This document shows, one piece after another, positions 1 to 5,985 of a stretch of DNA of 10,692 nucleotides; within the stretch, counting starts at the first letter, position 1, and every line of letters starts with the position of its first letter. Made by a program: the position numbers and the translations under genes. Below the pieces are notes generated by a model. That model had not been told where the DNA came from and did no database searches. It worked only from the letters and a program-made list of their open reading frames with translations. The DNA is from Acidimicrobiaceae bacterium (GTDB lineage: Bacteria > Actinomycetota > Acidimicrobiia > Acidimicrobiales > Palsa-688). The stretch spans positions 1 through 10,692 of the forward strand of contig DAHWQF010000075.1 in assembly GCA_027334785.1 (NCBI GenBank), written 5' to 3'.

Positions 1-52
1 GCCCAAGTGAGCCGATAGAACCGAGCCCCACGCAACGTGGTCTGACCTAGCC

Positions 53-77
53 GTTTCGTCCGCCGCCTCCTGGGTAG
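53..77 (+). promoter_or_regulatory. SigB/SigF-type promoter, leaderless geometry
   Basis: GTTT at 53-56 and GGGTAG at 72-77 are separated by exactly 15 bases. This fits the actinobacterial SigB/SigF consensus (GTTT, 14-17 bases, GGGTAT/C) except for the last base of the -10. Nine bases separate the -10 from the ATG at 87, so transcription would begin at or within a few bases of the start codon. No Shine-Dalgarno is visible before that ATG, which agrees with a leaderless message. The same layout recurs at 1261 and 7755. Confidence 0.7.
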
Positions 78-86
78 CACAAGCAC

Positions 87-440
87 ATGGCAACCGAAAA
101 GCAGAAAGAAGCAGCCCCGAGAAATCTGAAGCGCGCTCGACAGGTACCGCGCGGTCAGGGTCGAGACGCCGACGTGCCCACCTCCTCTGGGCTCAGCACA
201 GCAGAAAAAGATAGGCTACCCGCGAGCCAGTTCGCCTTTCCCAAAGAGCGCAAGGAACCCCTTATTGATGCTTCCCACGTGCGCAATGCGATTGCGCGCT
301 TCGATCAGGTCGAAGGGGTCTCTGACCGGGAGAGGGACGAGGCCTGGGAGCGCATCACTACAGCTGCCAGAAAGTTCGGCATAGCAGTGGAGGCAAACAA
401 CTGGCGGGAACTTTTCGTCAGAAAACAACAGGGCCATTGA
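87..440 (+). CDS. DUF6582-like small protein
   Basis: A 117-residue protein of unknown function. The conserved block is at residues about 45-105: a LPASQFAFPKERKEPL segment, then DASHVRNAIARFDQV, then a helical part (VSDRERDEAWERI..AARKFGI). I recognise this as the DUF6582-type family found in actinobacteria and some phages. The first 40 residues are charged, rich in K, R, Q and E, and probably disordered. No signal peptide or membrane segment is seen. The ATG start is supported by a SigB-type -10 element ending 9 bases upstream and by the lack of any Shine-Dalgarno, so the gene is probably read from a leaderless mRNA. A general-stress role is inferred from the promoter only. The gene converges on the minus-strand pair ending at 523. 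Confidence 0.85.
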   Translation: MATEKQKEAAPRNLKRARQVPRGQGRDADVPTSSGLSTAEKDRLPASQFAFPKERKEPLIDASHVRNAIARFDQVEGVSDRERDEAWERITTAARKFGIAVEANNWRELFVRKQQGH

Positions 441-487
441 CCGGCAACGCACTCGCACCTTCCTGACGCGTGCTCTCCTCGATGACC

Positions 488-539
488 CCCGCGCAGGGCC
501 TACCCGCGCAGGGCCTACCCGATTACCCGCGCAGGGCCT
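488..539. repeat. Triplicated 14-base unit at a gene 3' end
   Basis: The unit CCCGCGCAGGGCCT occurs at 488-501, 503-516 and 526-539. The third copy lies inside the minus-strand gene and encodes its last residues (Q-A-L-R-G) next to the stop codon at 523-525. The two other copies lie just beyond that stop. On the minus strand each copy reads into a TA-A or TA-G, so the stop context is repeated as well. It looks like a small tandem duplication of the gene end by slippage or unequal exchange. It is not a clear hairpin, so I do not call it a terminator. Confidence 0.85.
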
Positions 540-849
540 GCTCGAGCTGGTGCTTGGTCATCTTGGAGCGCCCCGGAAGGTTCCGCTGGCGGGCCTCGTT
601 ATAGAGCTGGTCATAAGTACGTCCCCCTTCGCCGCGGTGCGAGCGGAGCCCACCTCGCCGGCCTGAGGAAATGTCATCGGTCGAGGTGCGGCTCGCGTTT
701 CTGGCTTCACCACTGCGGGCTCTTTCCTTGTTGACGGTACGCGCCGCGATCTCCTTGGCGAGACCCTCGCTCTTACCCCTTTGCTCGAGGCCTTCTTTAA
801 TGTGCTCGTACTGGCGTTCACGCTTTTCGTTCCACGCGTCCTGGGGCAT
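523..849 (-). CDS. 'Plasmid stabilization'-type protein with Rho-N-like C-terminus
   Basis: A 108-residue basic protein of a small family often labelled plasmid stabilization protein. Visible blocks are an N-terminal NEKRERQYEHIKEG segment, then AARTVNKERARSGE (residues about 34-47), then TSTDDISSGRRGGLRSH (about 53-69). The C-terminal helix-extended-helix (YDQLYNEARQRNLPGRSKM, then HQLEQAL) resembles the Rho N-terminal/SAP-like nucleic-acid-binding fold. The start is the ATG at 849, with AGGAGG at 856-861 and a 6-base spacer. The reading frame stays open upstream to 1008, but that part is only a shadow of the preceding gene. It begins 13 bases after the stop of the ferritin-like ORF, so the two form an operon, probably under the SigB-type promoter at 1078-1102. 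A stress or nucleoid role is inference; the family name is not evidence of plasmid maintenance. Confidence 0.85.
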   Translation of the reverse strand: MPQDAWNEKRERQYEHIKEGLEQRGKSEGLAKEIAARTVNKERARSGEARNASRTSTDDISSGRRGGLRSHRGEGGRTYDQLYNEARQRNLPGRSKMTKHQLEQALRG

Positions 850-862
850 AACAGACCTCCTG

Positions 863-1039
863 CTAGTTGGACTTGAGGAGCATGAACATGTCGTCAACGT
901 GCCCCTCTTCGATGGCCAAGATGCCCTCGAAGAAGCGCCTGGTCGGGGCGTCCATATCGCCGATCCAGCGGATGATCTCCCCGTAGGCGCCGATTGCCAC
1001 TTGCACATCGCTCAAACATGTACCCTGGCGCTCGTGCAT
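863..1039 (-). CDS. 58-residue ferritin-like two-helix protein (half ferritin)
   Basis: The ORF encodes two helices joined by a short turn, matching the last two helices of bacterioferritin/Dps-like proteins. Helix one is AIGAYGEIIRWIGD, the turn is MDAPTRR, and helix two is FFEGILAIEEGHVDDMF, with the ferritin ExxH motif (E-E-G-H, residues about 44-47). Full proteins of this class have four helices and about 150 residues, so the N-terminal half is missing, and the glutamate usually found near the start of the third helix is not obvious. The ATG at 1039 is chosen because AGGAGG (1048-1053) precedes it by 8 bases. A GTG at 1078 in the same frame falls in the promoter -10 and would precede transcription. 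A well-formed promoter and Shine-Dalgarno suggest it is still expressed. It could be a decayed bacterioferritin remnant or a functional oligomerising mini-ferritin. Confidence 0.6.
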   Translation of the reverse strand: MHERQGTCLSDVQVAIGAYGEIIRWIGDMDAPTRRFFEGILAIEEGHVDDMFMLLKSN

Positions 1040-1047
1040 CTCGGCCA

Positions 1048-1053
1048 CCTCCT
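1048..1053 (-). promoter_or_regulatory. Shine-Dalgarno fixing the start at 1039
   Basis: A perfect AGGAGG on the minus strand lies 8 bases before the ATG at 1039. It selects this start over the upstream in-frame GTG at 1078. Confidence 0.8.
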
Positions 1054-1077
1054 GGGGCTTGTGGACGGGTAACTGCA

Positions 1078-1102
1078 CTACCCGGGTATGCCCAGTCCAA
1101 AC
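1078..1102 (-). promoter_or_regulatory. SigB/SigF-type promoter for the minus-strand pair
   Basis: On the minus strand GTTT (1102-1099) is followed by 15 bases and GGGTAG (1083-1078). Transcription would start near 1070 and give a leader of about 30 bases carrying the AGGAGG at 1048-1053 before the ATG at 1039. Unlike the plus-strand sites of this type in the window, it is not leaderless. The -10 lies within a 10-base palindrome (TACCCGGGTA, 1079-1088), which creates a GGGTAT on the other strand that has no matching -35. Confidence 0.7.
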
Positions 1103-1260
1103 CGCAATGGGCTACCACGCGCCGGCCTCCAGGCCTGATGTCTGCGACTCGACTTCCGGGGGCTCACTTCTAGCCACCTCTCCTCACCTCACACACCTTG
1201 AACGAACCTCTGTTTGCCCCTTCGTCTCCAGGCTCCCGCGTCCCCAGAGGGGCCGAGCGC

Positions 1261-1285
1261 GTTTGGCGATCACACAACCGGGTAC
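1261..1285 (+). promoter_or_regulatory. SigB/SigF-type promoter, leaderless geometry
   Basis: GTTT at 1261-1264, 15 bases, then GGGTAC at 1280-1285. This is a close fit to the actinobacterial SigB/SigF consensus. A GTG lies 9 bases beyond the -10, at 1295, the same distance as at the promoters at 53 and 7755. It would drive the small ORF at 1295 and, downstream, the hydroxy-acid oxidase region and possibly the FAD/Fe-S oxidoreductase. The 158 bases before it (1103-1260) hold nothing I can identify. Confidence 0.7.
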
Positions 1286-1294
1286 TCCTTCACA

Positions 1295-1522
1295 GTGCCT
1301 ACAAAAAAGACCAGGGATAAGTGGCGATGTGCCCCGACGAAGGAGCGAGCCTACCCCGAGGGCATCCCTGGCTTAGGACAGGACTTCCCACCCAGTAAGG
1401 CTTTGGCGTCCGAGTTTATTGCCGCGCGCGGCGCTTGCGGCTCCATTGCCGCGCCCGGCCCCATCCACACAACCCATCGCTTGATCACCCCGGTCCTACT
1501 TAGCCAGCTAAGCCGAAGGTAG
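1295..1522 (+). CDS. Unrecognised 75-residue ORF, probably leaderless
   Basis: I do not recognise this protein. It starts at GTG 1295, exactly 9 bases after a SigB-type -10, the same geometry as the DUF6582-like gene and the PoxB-like gene. The N-terminal part is basic (PTKKTRDKWR), followed by a Pro/Gly-rich stretch (ERAYPEGIPGLGQDFPP). The C-terminal third is mildly hydrophobic (HRLITPVLLSQLSRR). It has two cysteines, no signal peptide and no clear membrane segment. Its third codon positions are only moderately GC-rich. The stop at 1520-1522 lies 10 bases before the ATG of the next ORF, and its last codons supply the only Shine-Dalgarno-like sequence (GAAGG) for that gene, which suggests an operon. 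It could instead be a chance ORF in the 5' untranslated region. Confidence 0.45.
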   Translation: MPTKKTRDKWRCAPTKERAYPEGIPGLGQDFPPSKALASEFIAARGACGSIAAPGPIHTTHRLITPVLLSQLSRR

Positions 1523-1532
1523 CAATTTGGCC

Positions 1533-2396
1533 ATGAAGTTCTCCGAAGCTGTGCGTCTTCTCCGAATCAAGAGGCCCACCGCACCCTACGGCGCCTTTAC
1601 CCTCGCTCGCTGCTACAGTATCGATGACGTCGCCCGTGTCGCCCGGGTGCGGCTGCCCTTGGCGGCGCGAGCCTATCTCGACAATGGCGGCCAAGGTGAG
1701 TACACCCTCCACCGCAACCGGGCTGCGCTGGACACGATCGAACTCTTGCCCGACCAGCCCCGCGACGTGACGTCTGTAGACACCACCACGACGGTCCTCG
1801 GCCAGCGAGTCCCCTTCCCGATCGTGCTGTCGCCGGTTGGGGCACCCAGGTTCTTCCACCATGAAGGCGAACGTGCCGTAGCACGTGCCGCGGGGCACGC
1901 AGGCATTCCTTACGGCATCTCTACGCTGGCGACAGTCCCGATCGAAGAGATCGCGACCCAGGCCAAAGGGCCGCTCTGGTTCCAGCTGTACGCGTGGGGT
2001 GACCGGCAGGACGCACAAAAAGCTGTCGAGCGGGCGCACGCCGCCGGCTTTCAGGCCCTGCTCCTTTCAGTGGACACCAACGTACGAGCTCTACGAGAAA
2101 GAGAAAAACGTGGCGGCCTCGACCTCCCGACGCCTGAACTGTCACTGCCCACGTTCTTGGAGGGCATCCTCCACCCAACTTGGGCCTGGCACTTCCTAAC
2201 TTCCGAGGCGATCAGCTTCCCGAACATCGGGCCGCCCGACCATCGTTCCAGGGACAAGATCAACGACATGTTCGACGGCAGCGTGAGCTGGGATGACCTC
2301 AAGTGGATCCGGCAGGTCTGGGACCGACCGCTACTTCTTAAGGGCGTGCTACGTCCCGAGGAAGCGGTGCGGGCGGCCGAGTTTGGCCTCGAATGA
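1533..2396 (+). pseudogene. Truncated FMN-dependent alpha-hydroxy-acid oxidase (LldD/glycolate oxidase family)
   Basis: The 287 residues from ATG 1533 match the N-terminal three quarters of the FMN-dependent hydroxy-acid dehydrogenases, which oxidise L-lactate, glycolate or related 2-hydroxy acids. Visible are the N-terminal RLPLAARAYLDNGGQGEYTLHRNR segment, LSPVGAPRFFHHEGERAVARAA, GIPYGISTLATVPIEEIA, the WFQLYAW strand, LSVDTNVRALRERE, and the strand with the active-site lysine (PLLLKGVLRPEEAVRAAEFGLE). The frame then stops. The SNHGGRQLD block that carries the catalytic histidine and substrate-binding arginine, and the FMN-phosphate-binding end, are missing; intact members have about 350-400 residues. 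The product should therefore be inactive. ATG 1533 fits the family N-terminus; a TTG at 1527 is 7 bases after a weak GAAGG. It lies between a small ORF and a FAD/Fe-S oxidoreductase that may act on related substrates. Confidence 0.85.
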
Positions 2397-2397
2397 C

Positions 2398-2493
2398 CAT
2401 GGCGTTGTGCGGAGCCACGAGCGTAAAGGAGTTAGACCGGCATCTCCTACGCTGGTGCGACCGCGCCCAGCGTCCCGACCTCAGCGCCGTTGA
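2398..2493 (+). pseudogene. Frameshifted remnant of the hydroxy-acid oxidase tail
   Basis: Just past the TGA at 2394-2396, another frame continues the family weakly: GVVRSH followed by a run ending in ASPTL aligns without gaps to the expected G-V-V-x-S-N-H and G-A-P-A-T-L positions around the catalytic histidine. This frame ends at the TGA at 2491-2493. The match is short and poor, with only a few identities, so it is decayed sequence and not a single recent frameshift. From 2494 to about 2665 I see nothing else that can be named. Confidence 0.4.
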
Positions 2494-2671
2494 GCCCGTG
2501 GGGCCTTGCTCCAGTCGGTGAGCCCGGCTGACGTCCGGGCCGGCGTTGTCTTTGCGGTGGAGCCAGGACAAAGGGCCTTCCTGCCGTCTCGTCGACGAGG
2601 CGACCACGTACATCACATCTCGCCAGCTGAGTGCTTACCGCCCACAAGGCCCAAAATTACTCGACGAAAGG

Positions 2672-5600
2672 ATGGCTGTGAGCGACACTTATCTTCCTGA
2701 GCCGGTGACCCTTGTACCGCCCAGTGACGAGGTGGACCTCGATCGCCTCGAACGAGCCTTGCGGAGGCAGGTGGACGCCGAAGTGCGCTTCGATGCCGCC
2801 ACCCGAGGCGCCTATTCGACCGACGCTTCCAACTTCCGGCAGGTCCCGATCGGCGTAGTCATACCGCGCCACGTAGAGGCTGCAGCGGATGCCATCAGTG
2901 TCTGCCGTCAGTTCGGCGCTCCGATCGTGTCGCGGGGTGGCGGGACAAGCCTGGCTGGCCAATGCACCAACGCGGCCGTGATGATCGATTGGTCCAAGTA
3001 TTGCCACCACTTGCTGTCGGTCGACTCCGAAAAGCGGACCTGCATCGTGGAACCAGGCATCGTGCTGGACGTGCTAAACGGCGAACTGGAACCCTACGGC
3101 TTGCGCTATGGTCCTGAACCCGCGACCCATCCCAATTGTACGCTCGGTGGGATGATCGGCAACAATTCCTGCGGCGCCACCGCGCAGCGCACCGGAAAGG
3201 TCGTCGACAACATCGCTCGGCTCGAAGTGCTCCTCTATCGTGGGGCGCGTTTTTGGTGCGGAGAGACAAGCGACGAAGACTACGCTCAAATTGCAAGGGG
3301 CGGCGACGAGCAGGCTCGGATTTACCGGCAGCTGCGCGAGCTTACCGACGCCTACGCTCAGGAGATCCGTTCCAGGTACCCTGATATACCGCGCCGCGTG
3401 TCTGGGTACAACCTCGATTCGCTCCTTCCCGAACGCCACTTCGACGTGGCCGGCTGCCTGGTCGGGAGCGAGTCGACCCTCGCCACGGTGCTGCGCGCCG
3501 AACTCGAGCTTGTACCCGTCATCAGGCAACGCGCCCTCGTGGTGCTCGGTTTCGACGACATATTTGCGGCAGCTGATGCCCTTACCGCAATCCTCCCGCA
3601 CGAACCGCTCGCGCTCGAAGGCGTCGACCACCGCCTGATCCACGACCAACGCCTGAGGAGGATGAACTCCCGACCCCTCGACAAGCTGCCGAAGGGCAAC
3701 GGTTTCCTGCTAATACAATTTGGCGGGGACACCCGCGAGCAAGCTGACGAAGCGGCCCGCGGGATGCTTGCCGCGCTGGGTAAGTCCGGGCATGAGCCGG
3801 ACGTCGAGATCCTCGACGATCCCTCGCAGGAGGACGAGCTGTGGCAGGCCCGCGAAGCCGGCTTGGGGGCCACCGCACACGTCCCGGGCGAACGCGACAC
3901 GTGGGAAGGTTGGGAGGACTCCGCGGTACTCCCCGACCAACTCGGCAAGTACCTACGAGAGCTAAACTCGCTCTGCGAGAAGTTCGGCTATGCCGACGAA
4001 ACAGCACCCAGCCTCTACGGGCACTTCGGGCAGGGTTGCGTGCATACCCGTATCCCCTTTGTCATGACCGACGCCGAGGGCGTCGCCAAGTACCGCCGCT
4101 TCATGGAGGCGGCCGCCGACCTCGTGGCCTCGTATAAAGGGTCGTTTTCTGGTGAACACGGAGATGGGCAGTCGCGCGGTGAGCTGTTGCCTCGCATGTT
4201 CGGTGACCGCATCGTGACCGCGTTCGGCCAACTGAAAGCGATCTTCGACCCTGACAACATGATGAACCCGGGCAAGATCGTCGCTCCCGCGCCACTCGAC
4301 AAGCACTTGCGCCTCGGTTCGTCCTGGTCTCCTCGCGTGAAGGGGTCCCTTCATTTTGCTTACCCCGAAGATGGAGGTTCCTTCGTCAAGGCGGCAATCC
4401 GCTGTGTTGGCGTAGGCAAGTGCCGCCAGCACGCCCATCCCAAAGGGGCCGTAATGTGCCCGTCCTACCAGGCCACGCTCGAAGAAGAGCACTCTACCCG
4501 CGGTCGGGCCCGCCTGCTGTTCGAGATGCTCGACGGCCACGAAGAGGGGCCGATCACACATGGCTGGCGTTCCACCGCCGTTCGTGACGCGCTTGATCTC
4601 TGCTTGGCATGCAAGGGCTGCAAGAGCGACTGTCCAGTCAACGTTGACATGGCAACCTACAAAGCAGAGTTCTTGGCCCACCACTATGCCGGCCGTCTCC
4701 GGCCTCGCTGCCACTATGCCCTAGGCTGGCTCCCTGCCCTCTCCTGGGTCATCGCAGGGACAAAGAGCGCACCTATAGTCAACACTCTCAGCCATACGCC
4801 CCTGCTACGCCGCATTGCCACCAGTGCGGCAGGCCTCGCACCCCGTGAGATCCCATTGTTCGCCGGCGAAACATTGCAGCAATGGTGGCAGAGCCGACCT
4901 CCGGGCGCGCCCGGGCGCCACGGTAACGTACTGCTGTGGCCAGATAGCTTTACGAACCATTTCCACCCAGGCATCGGTCGCGCCGCCGTAGATGTGCTGG
5001 AAGCGGCCGGCTGGTCTGTGACTATCCCCCCTGAACCGCTATGTTGTGGGCTCACCTGGATCTCGACTGGGCAGCTGAACACGGCAAAACGTGTCCTTAG
5101 AAGGACCGCCGCCCATCTCGCCGAGCACGTTCGCGCCGGCGGCCTCGTAGTTGGCCTCGAGCCCTCCTGTACTGCCGTGTTCCGTTCTGACGCCGTCGAC
5201 CTGCTGCCCGAGGACCTCGATATCGCCCGCCTCCGGCGACAAACAGTGACCTTGGCCGAACTGCTCACCGAGCACACCCCCGGCTGGGAGCCACCGCGGC
5301 TCGACGGCACCACAGTGATCGCGCAGGCGCACTGCCACCACCATGCCGTGCTCGGGTGGGACACGGACCAACGACTGCTCGACGCATCCGGCGCCGATGC
5401 CACCAGGCTCGACTCCGGCTGCTGTGGCCTGGCGGGTAACTTCGGCTTTGAGAAGGGCCACCTCGATATCAGCGTCAAGTGTGCTGAAAGCGTACTGCTC
5501 CCAGCACTGCGCGGCGCGGCGCCGCACGCGGTAGTCCTCGCTGACGGCTTCAGCTGCCGCACCCAGATACATGAACTCGACAGCGGTGGCCGTGAAGCGG

Positions 5601-5830
5601 TCCATCTTGCGGAGCTGCTCGCAAGGCCCCTAGCTCAAGCTTCTAGCGGCGCGCAACCCTCAGGTGACCTTGACCCCGACCAGCGGCCGAAGCCACCGAG
5701 CCTCGCCGCACGCACCGCTGCACTCATCGGAACGACGCTGCTCACGACCTCGACCGCCGCTGCACTCGGCCGCGTGCTGGCGGGTGCGGCACGTGCCCGA
5801 CTCGGGCGTGGGCATCACCGCGCCCCATAG
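2672..5830 (+). CDS. FAD-linked oxidase fused to Fe-S/CCG domains (D-lactate/glycolate dehydrogenase type)
   Basis: A 1052-residue cytoplasmic or membrane-associated flavo-iron-sulfur enzyme that probably oxidises a 2-hydroxy acid such as D-lactate, D-2-hydroxyglutarate or glycolate and passes electrons to quinone. Residues about 55-195 form the FAD-binding domain (SRGGGTSLAGQ at 87-97, GMIGNNSCGA at 160-169). Residues about 285-540 form the FAD-oxidase C-terminal domain (SGEHGDGQSRGELLPRMFG near 493-511, FDPDNMMNPGK near 525-535). A 4Fe-4S pair follows: CVGVGKC (578-584) with CPSYQATLEEEHSTRGRAR, then CLACKGCKSDCP (644-655). Two CCG-type domains end the core (PLCCG at 789-793, DSGCCGLAGNFG at 914-925). 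The last 40 residues are hydrophobic and Ala-rich. ATG 2672 has no usable Shine-Dalgarno. GTG 2678 lies 6 bases after GAAAGG (2666-2671) and may be the true start. The frame is open back to 2546, but that part is not family-like. Confidence 0.93.
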   Translation: MAVSDTYLPEPVTLVPPSDEVDLDRLERALRRQVDAEVRFDAATRGAYSTDASNFRQVPIGVVIPRHVEAAADAISVCRQFGAPIVSRGGGTSLAGQCTNAAVMIDWSKYCHHLLSVDSEKRTCIVEPGIVLDVLNGELEPYGLRYGPEPATHPNCTLGGMIGNNSCGATAQRTGKVVDNIARLEVLLYRGARFWCGETSDEDYAQIARGGDEQARIYRQLRELTDAYAQEIRSRYPDIPRRVSGYNLDSLLPERHFDVAGCLVGSESTLATVLRAELELVPVIRQRALVVLGFDDIFAAADALTAILPHEPLALEGVDHRLIHDQRLRRMNSRPLDKLPKGNGFLLIQFGGDTREQADEAARGMLAALGKSGHEPDVEILDDPSQEDELWQAREAGLGATAHVPGERDTWEGWEDSAVLPDQLGKYLRELNSLCEKFGYADETAPSLYGHFGQGCVHTRIPFVMTDAEGVAKYRRFMEAAADLVASYKGSFSGEHGDGQSRGELLPRMFGDRIVTAFGQLKAIFDPDNMMNPGKIVAPAPLDKHLRLGSSWSPRVKGSLHFAYPEDGGSFVKAAIRCVGVGKCRQHAHPKGAVMCPSYQATLEEEHSTRGRARLLFEMLDGHEEGPITHGWRSTAVRDALDLCLACKGCKSDCPVNVDMATYKAEFLAHHYAGRLRPRCHYALGWLPALSWVIAGTKSAPIVNTLSHTPLLRRIATSAAGLAPREIPLFAGETLQQWWQSRPPGAPGRHGNVLLWPDSFTNHFHPGIGRAAVDVLEAAGWSVTIPPEPLCCGLTWISTGQLNTAKRVLRRTAAHLAEHVRAGGLVVGLEPSCTAVFRSDAVDLLPEDLDIARLRRQTVTLAELLTEHTPGWEPPRLDGTTVIAQAHCHHHAVLGWDTDQRLLDASGADATRLDSGCCGLAGNFGFEKGHLDISVKCAESVLLPALRGAAPHAVVLADGFSCRTQIHELDSGGREAVHLAELLARPLAQASSGAQPSGDLDPDQRPKPPSLAARTAALIGTTLLTTSTAAALGRVLAGAARARLGRGHHRAP

Positions 5831-5832
5831 CC

Positions 5833-5985
5833 CGTGACGCCGACGAGCTAGTGATCAAGCGCTATTTCTTCGAAGAACGCACGCAACAGTCAATAGCAGG
5901 CGAGCTCGGTGTCCTTTTGATGCATGTCTCGCGGATCATCAGTCGAGAGTTGGCCAGTTGCGAAGCGAGCTTCGCGGGTGCCTAG
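5833..5985 (+). pseudogene. C-terminal fragment of a SigB/SigF-family sigma factor (region 4)
   Basis: A 50-codon frame outside the larger ORFs encodes RDADELVIKRYFFEERTQQ, then a helix-turn-helix (SIAGELGVLLMHVSRIISRELA). This is the region 4.2 signature of SigB/SigF-group sigma factors, whose members typically read RFFE..TQ..IA...G.SQMHVSR. Regions 2 and 3 are absent, because the sequence upstream in this frame is the end of the FAD/Fe-S gene. No good start or Shine-Dalgarno is present; a GTG at 5851 is the only plausible one. It appears to be a gene broken at about 5820-5835. Its TAG stop (5983-5985) overlaps the stop of the convergent RsbU-type phosphatase (5982-5984 on the other strand) in one CTAG. 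The neighbour belongs to the same regulatory pathway, so the sigma gene was probably once its partner. Confidence 0.75.

Noticed and set aside
488..539. Possible CRISPR array
   Set aside because: Only three 14-base units with spacers of 1 and 9 bases, and one unit is inside a coding sequence.
863..1078. Longer 71-residue version of the ferritin-like ORF starting at GTG 1078
   Set aside because: The GTG coincides with the -10 of the SigB-type promoter, so it would lie upstream of the transcript start; ATG 1039 has a perfect AGGAGG 8 bases upstream.
1084..1089. GGGTAT on the plus strand
   Set aside because: It arises from the palindrome at the minus-strand promoter and has no GTTT at a suitable distance.
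2546..2671. 42-codon N-terminal extension of the FAD/Fe-S oxidoreductase from TTG 2546
   Set aside because: No Shine-Dalgarno and no family resemblance, and it lies in the decayed oxidase remnant; ATG 2672 or GTG 2678 fits better.
3962..4714. 250-residue open frame on the minus strand
   Set aside because: Antisense shadow of the same gene, with no recognisable domain.
4714..5562. 282-residue open frame on the minus strand, inside the FAD/Fe-S gene
   Set aside because: Antisense shadow of a well-supported gene in GC-rich DNA; Ser/Arg/Pro-rich with no motif.
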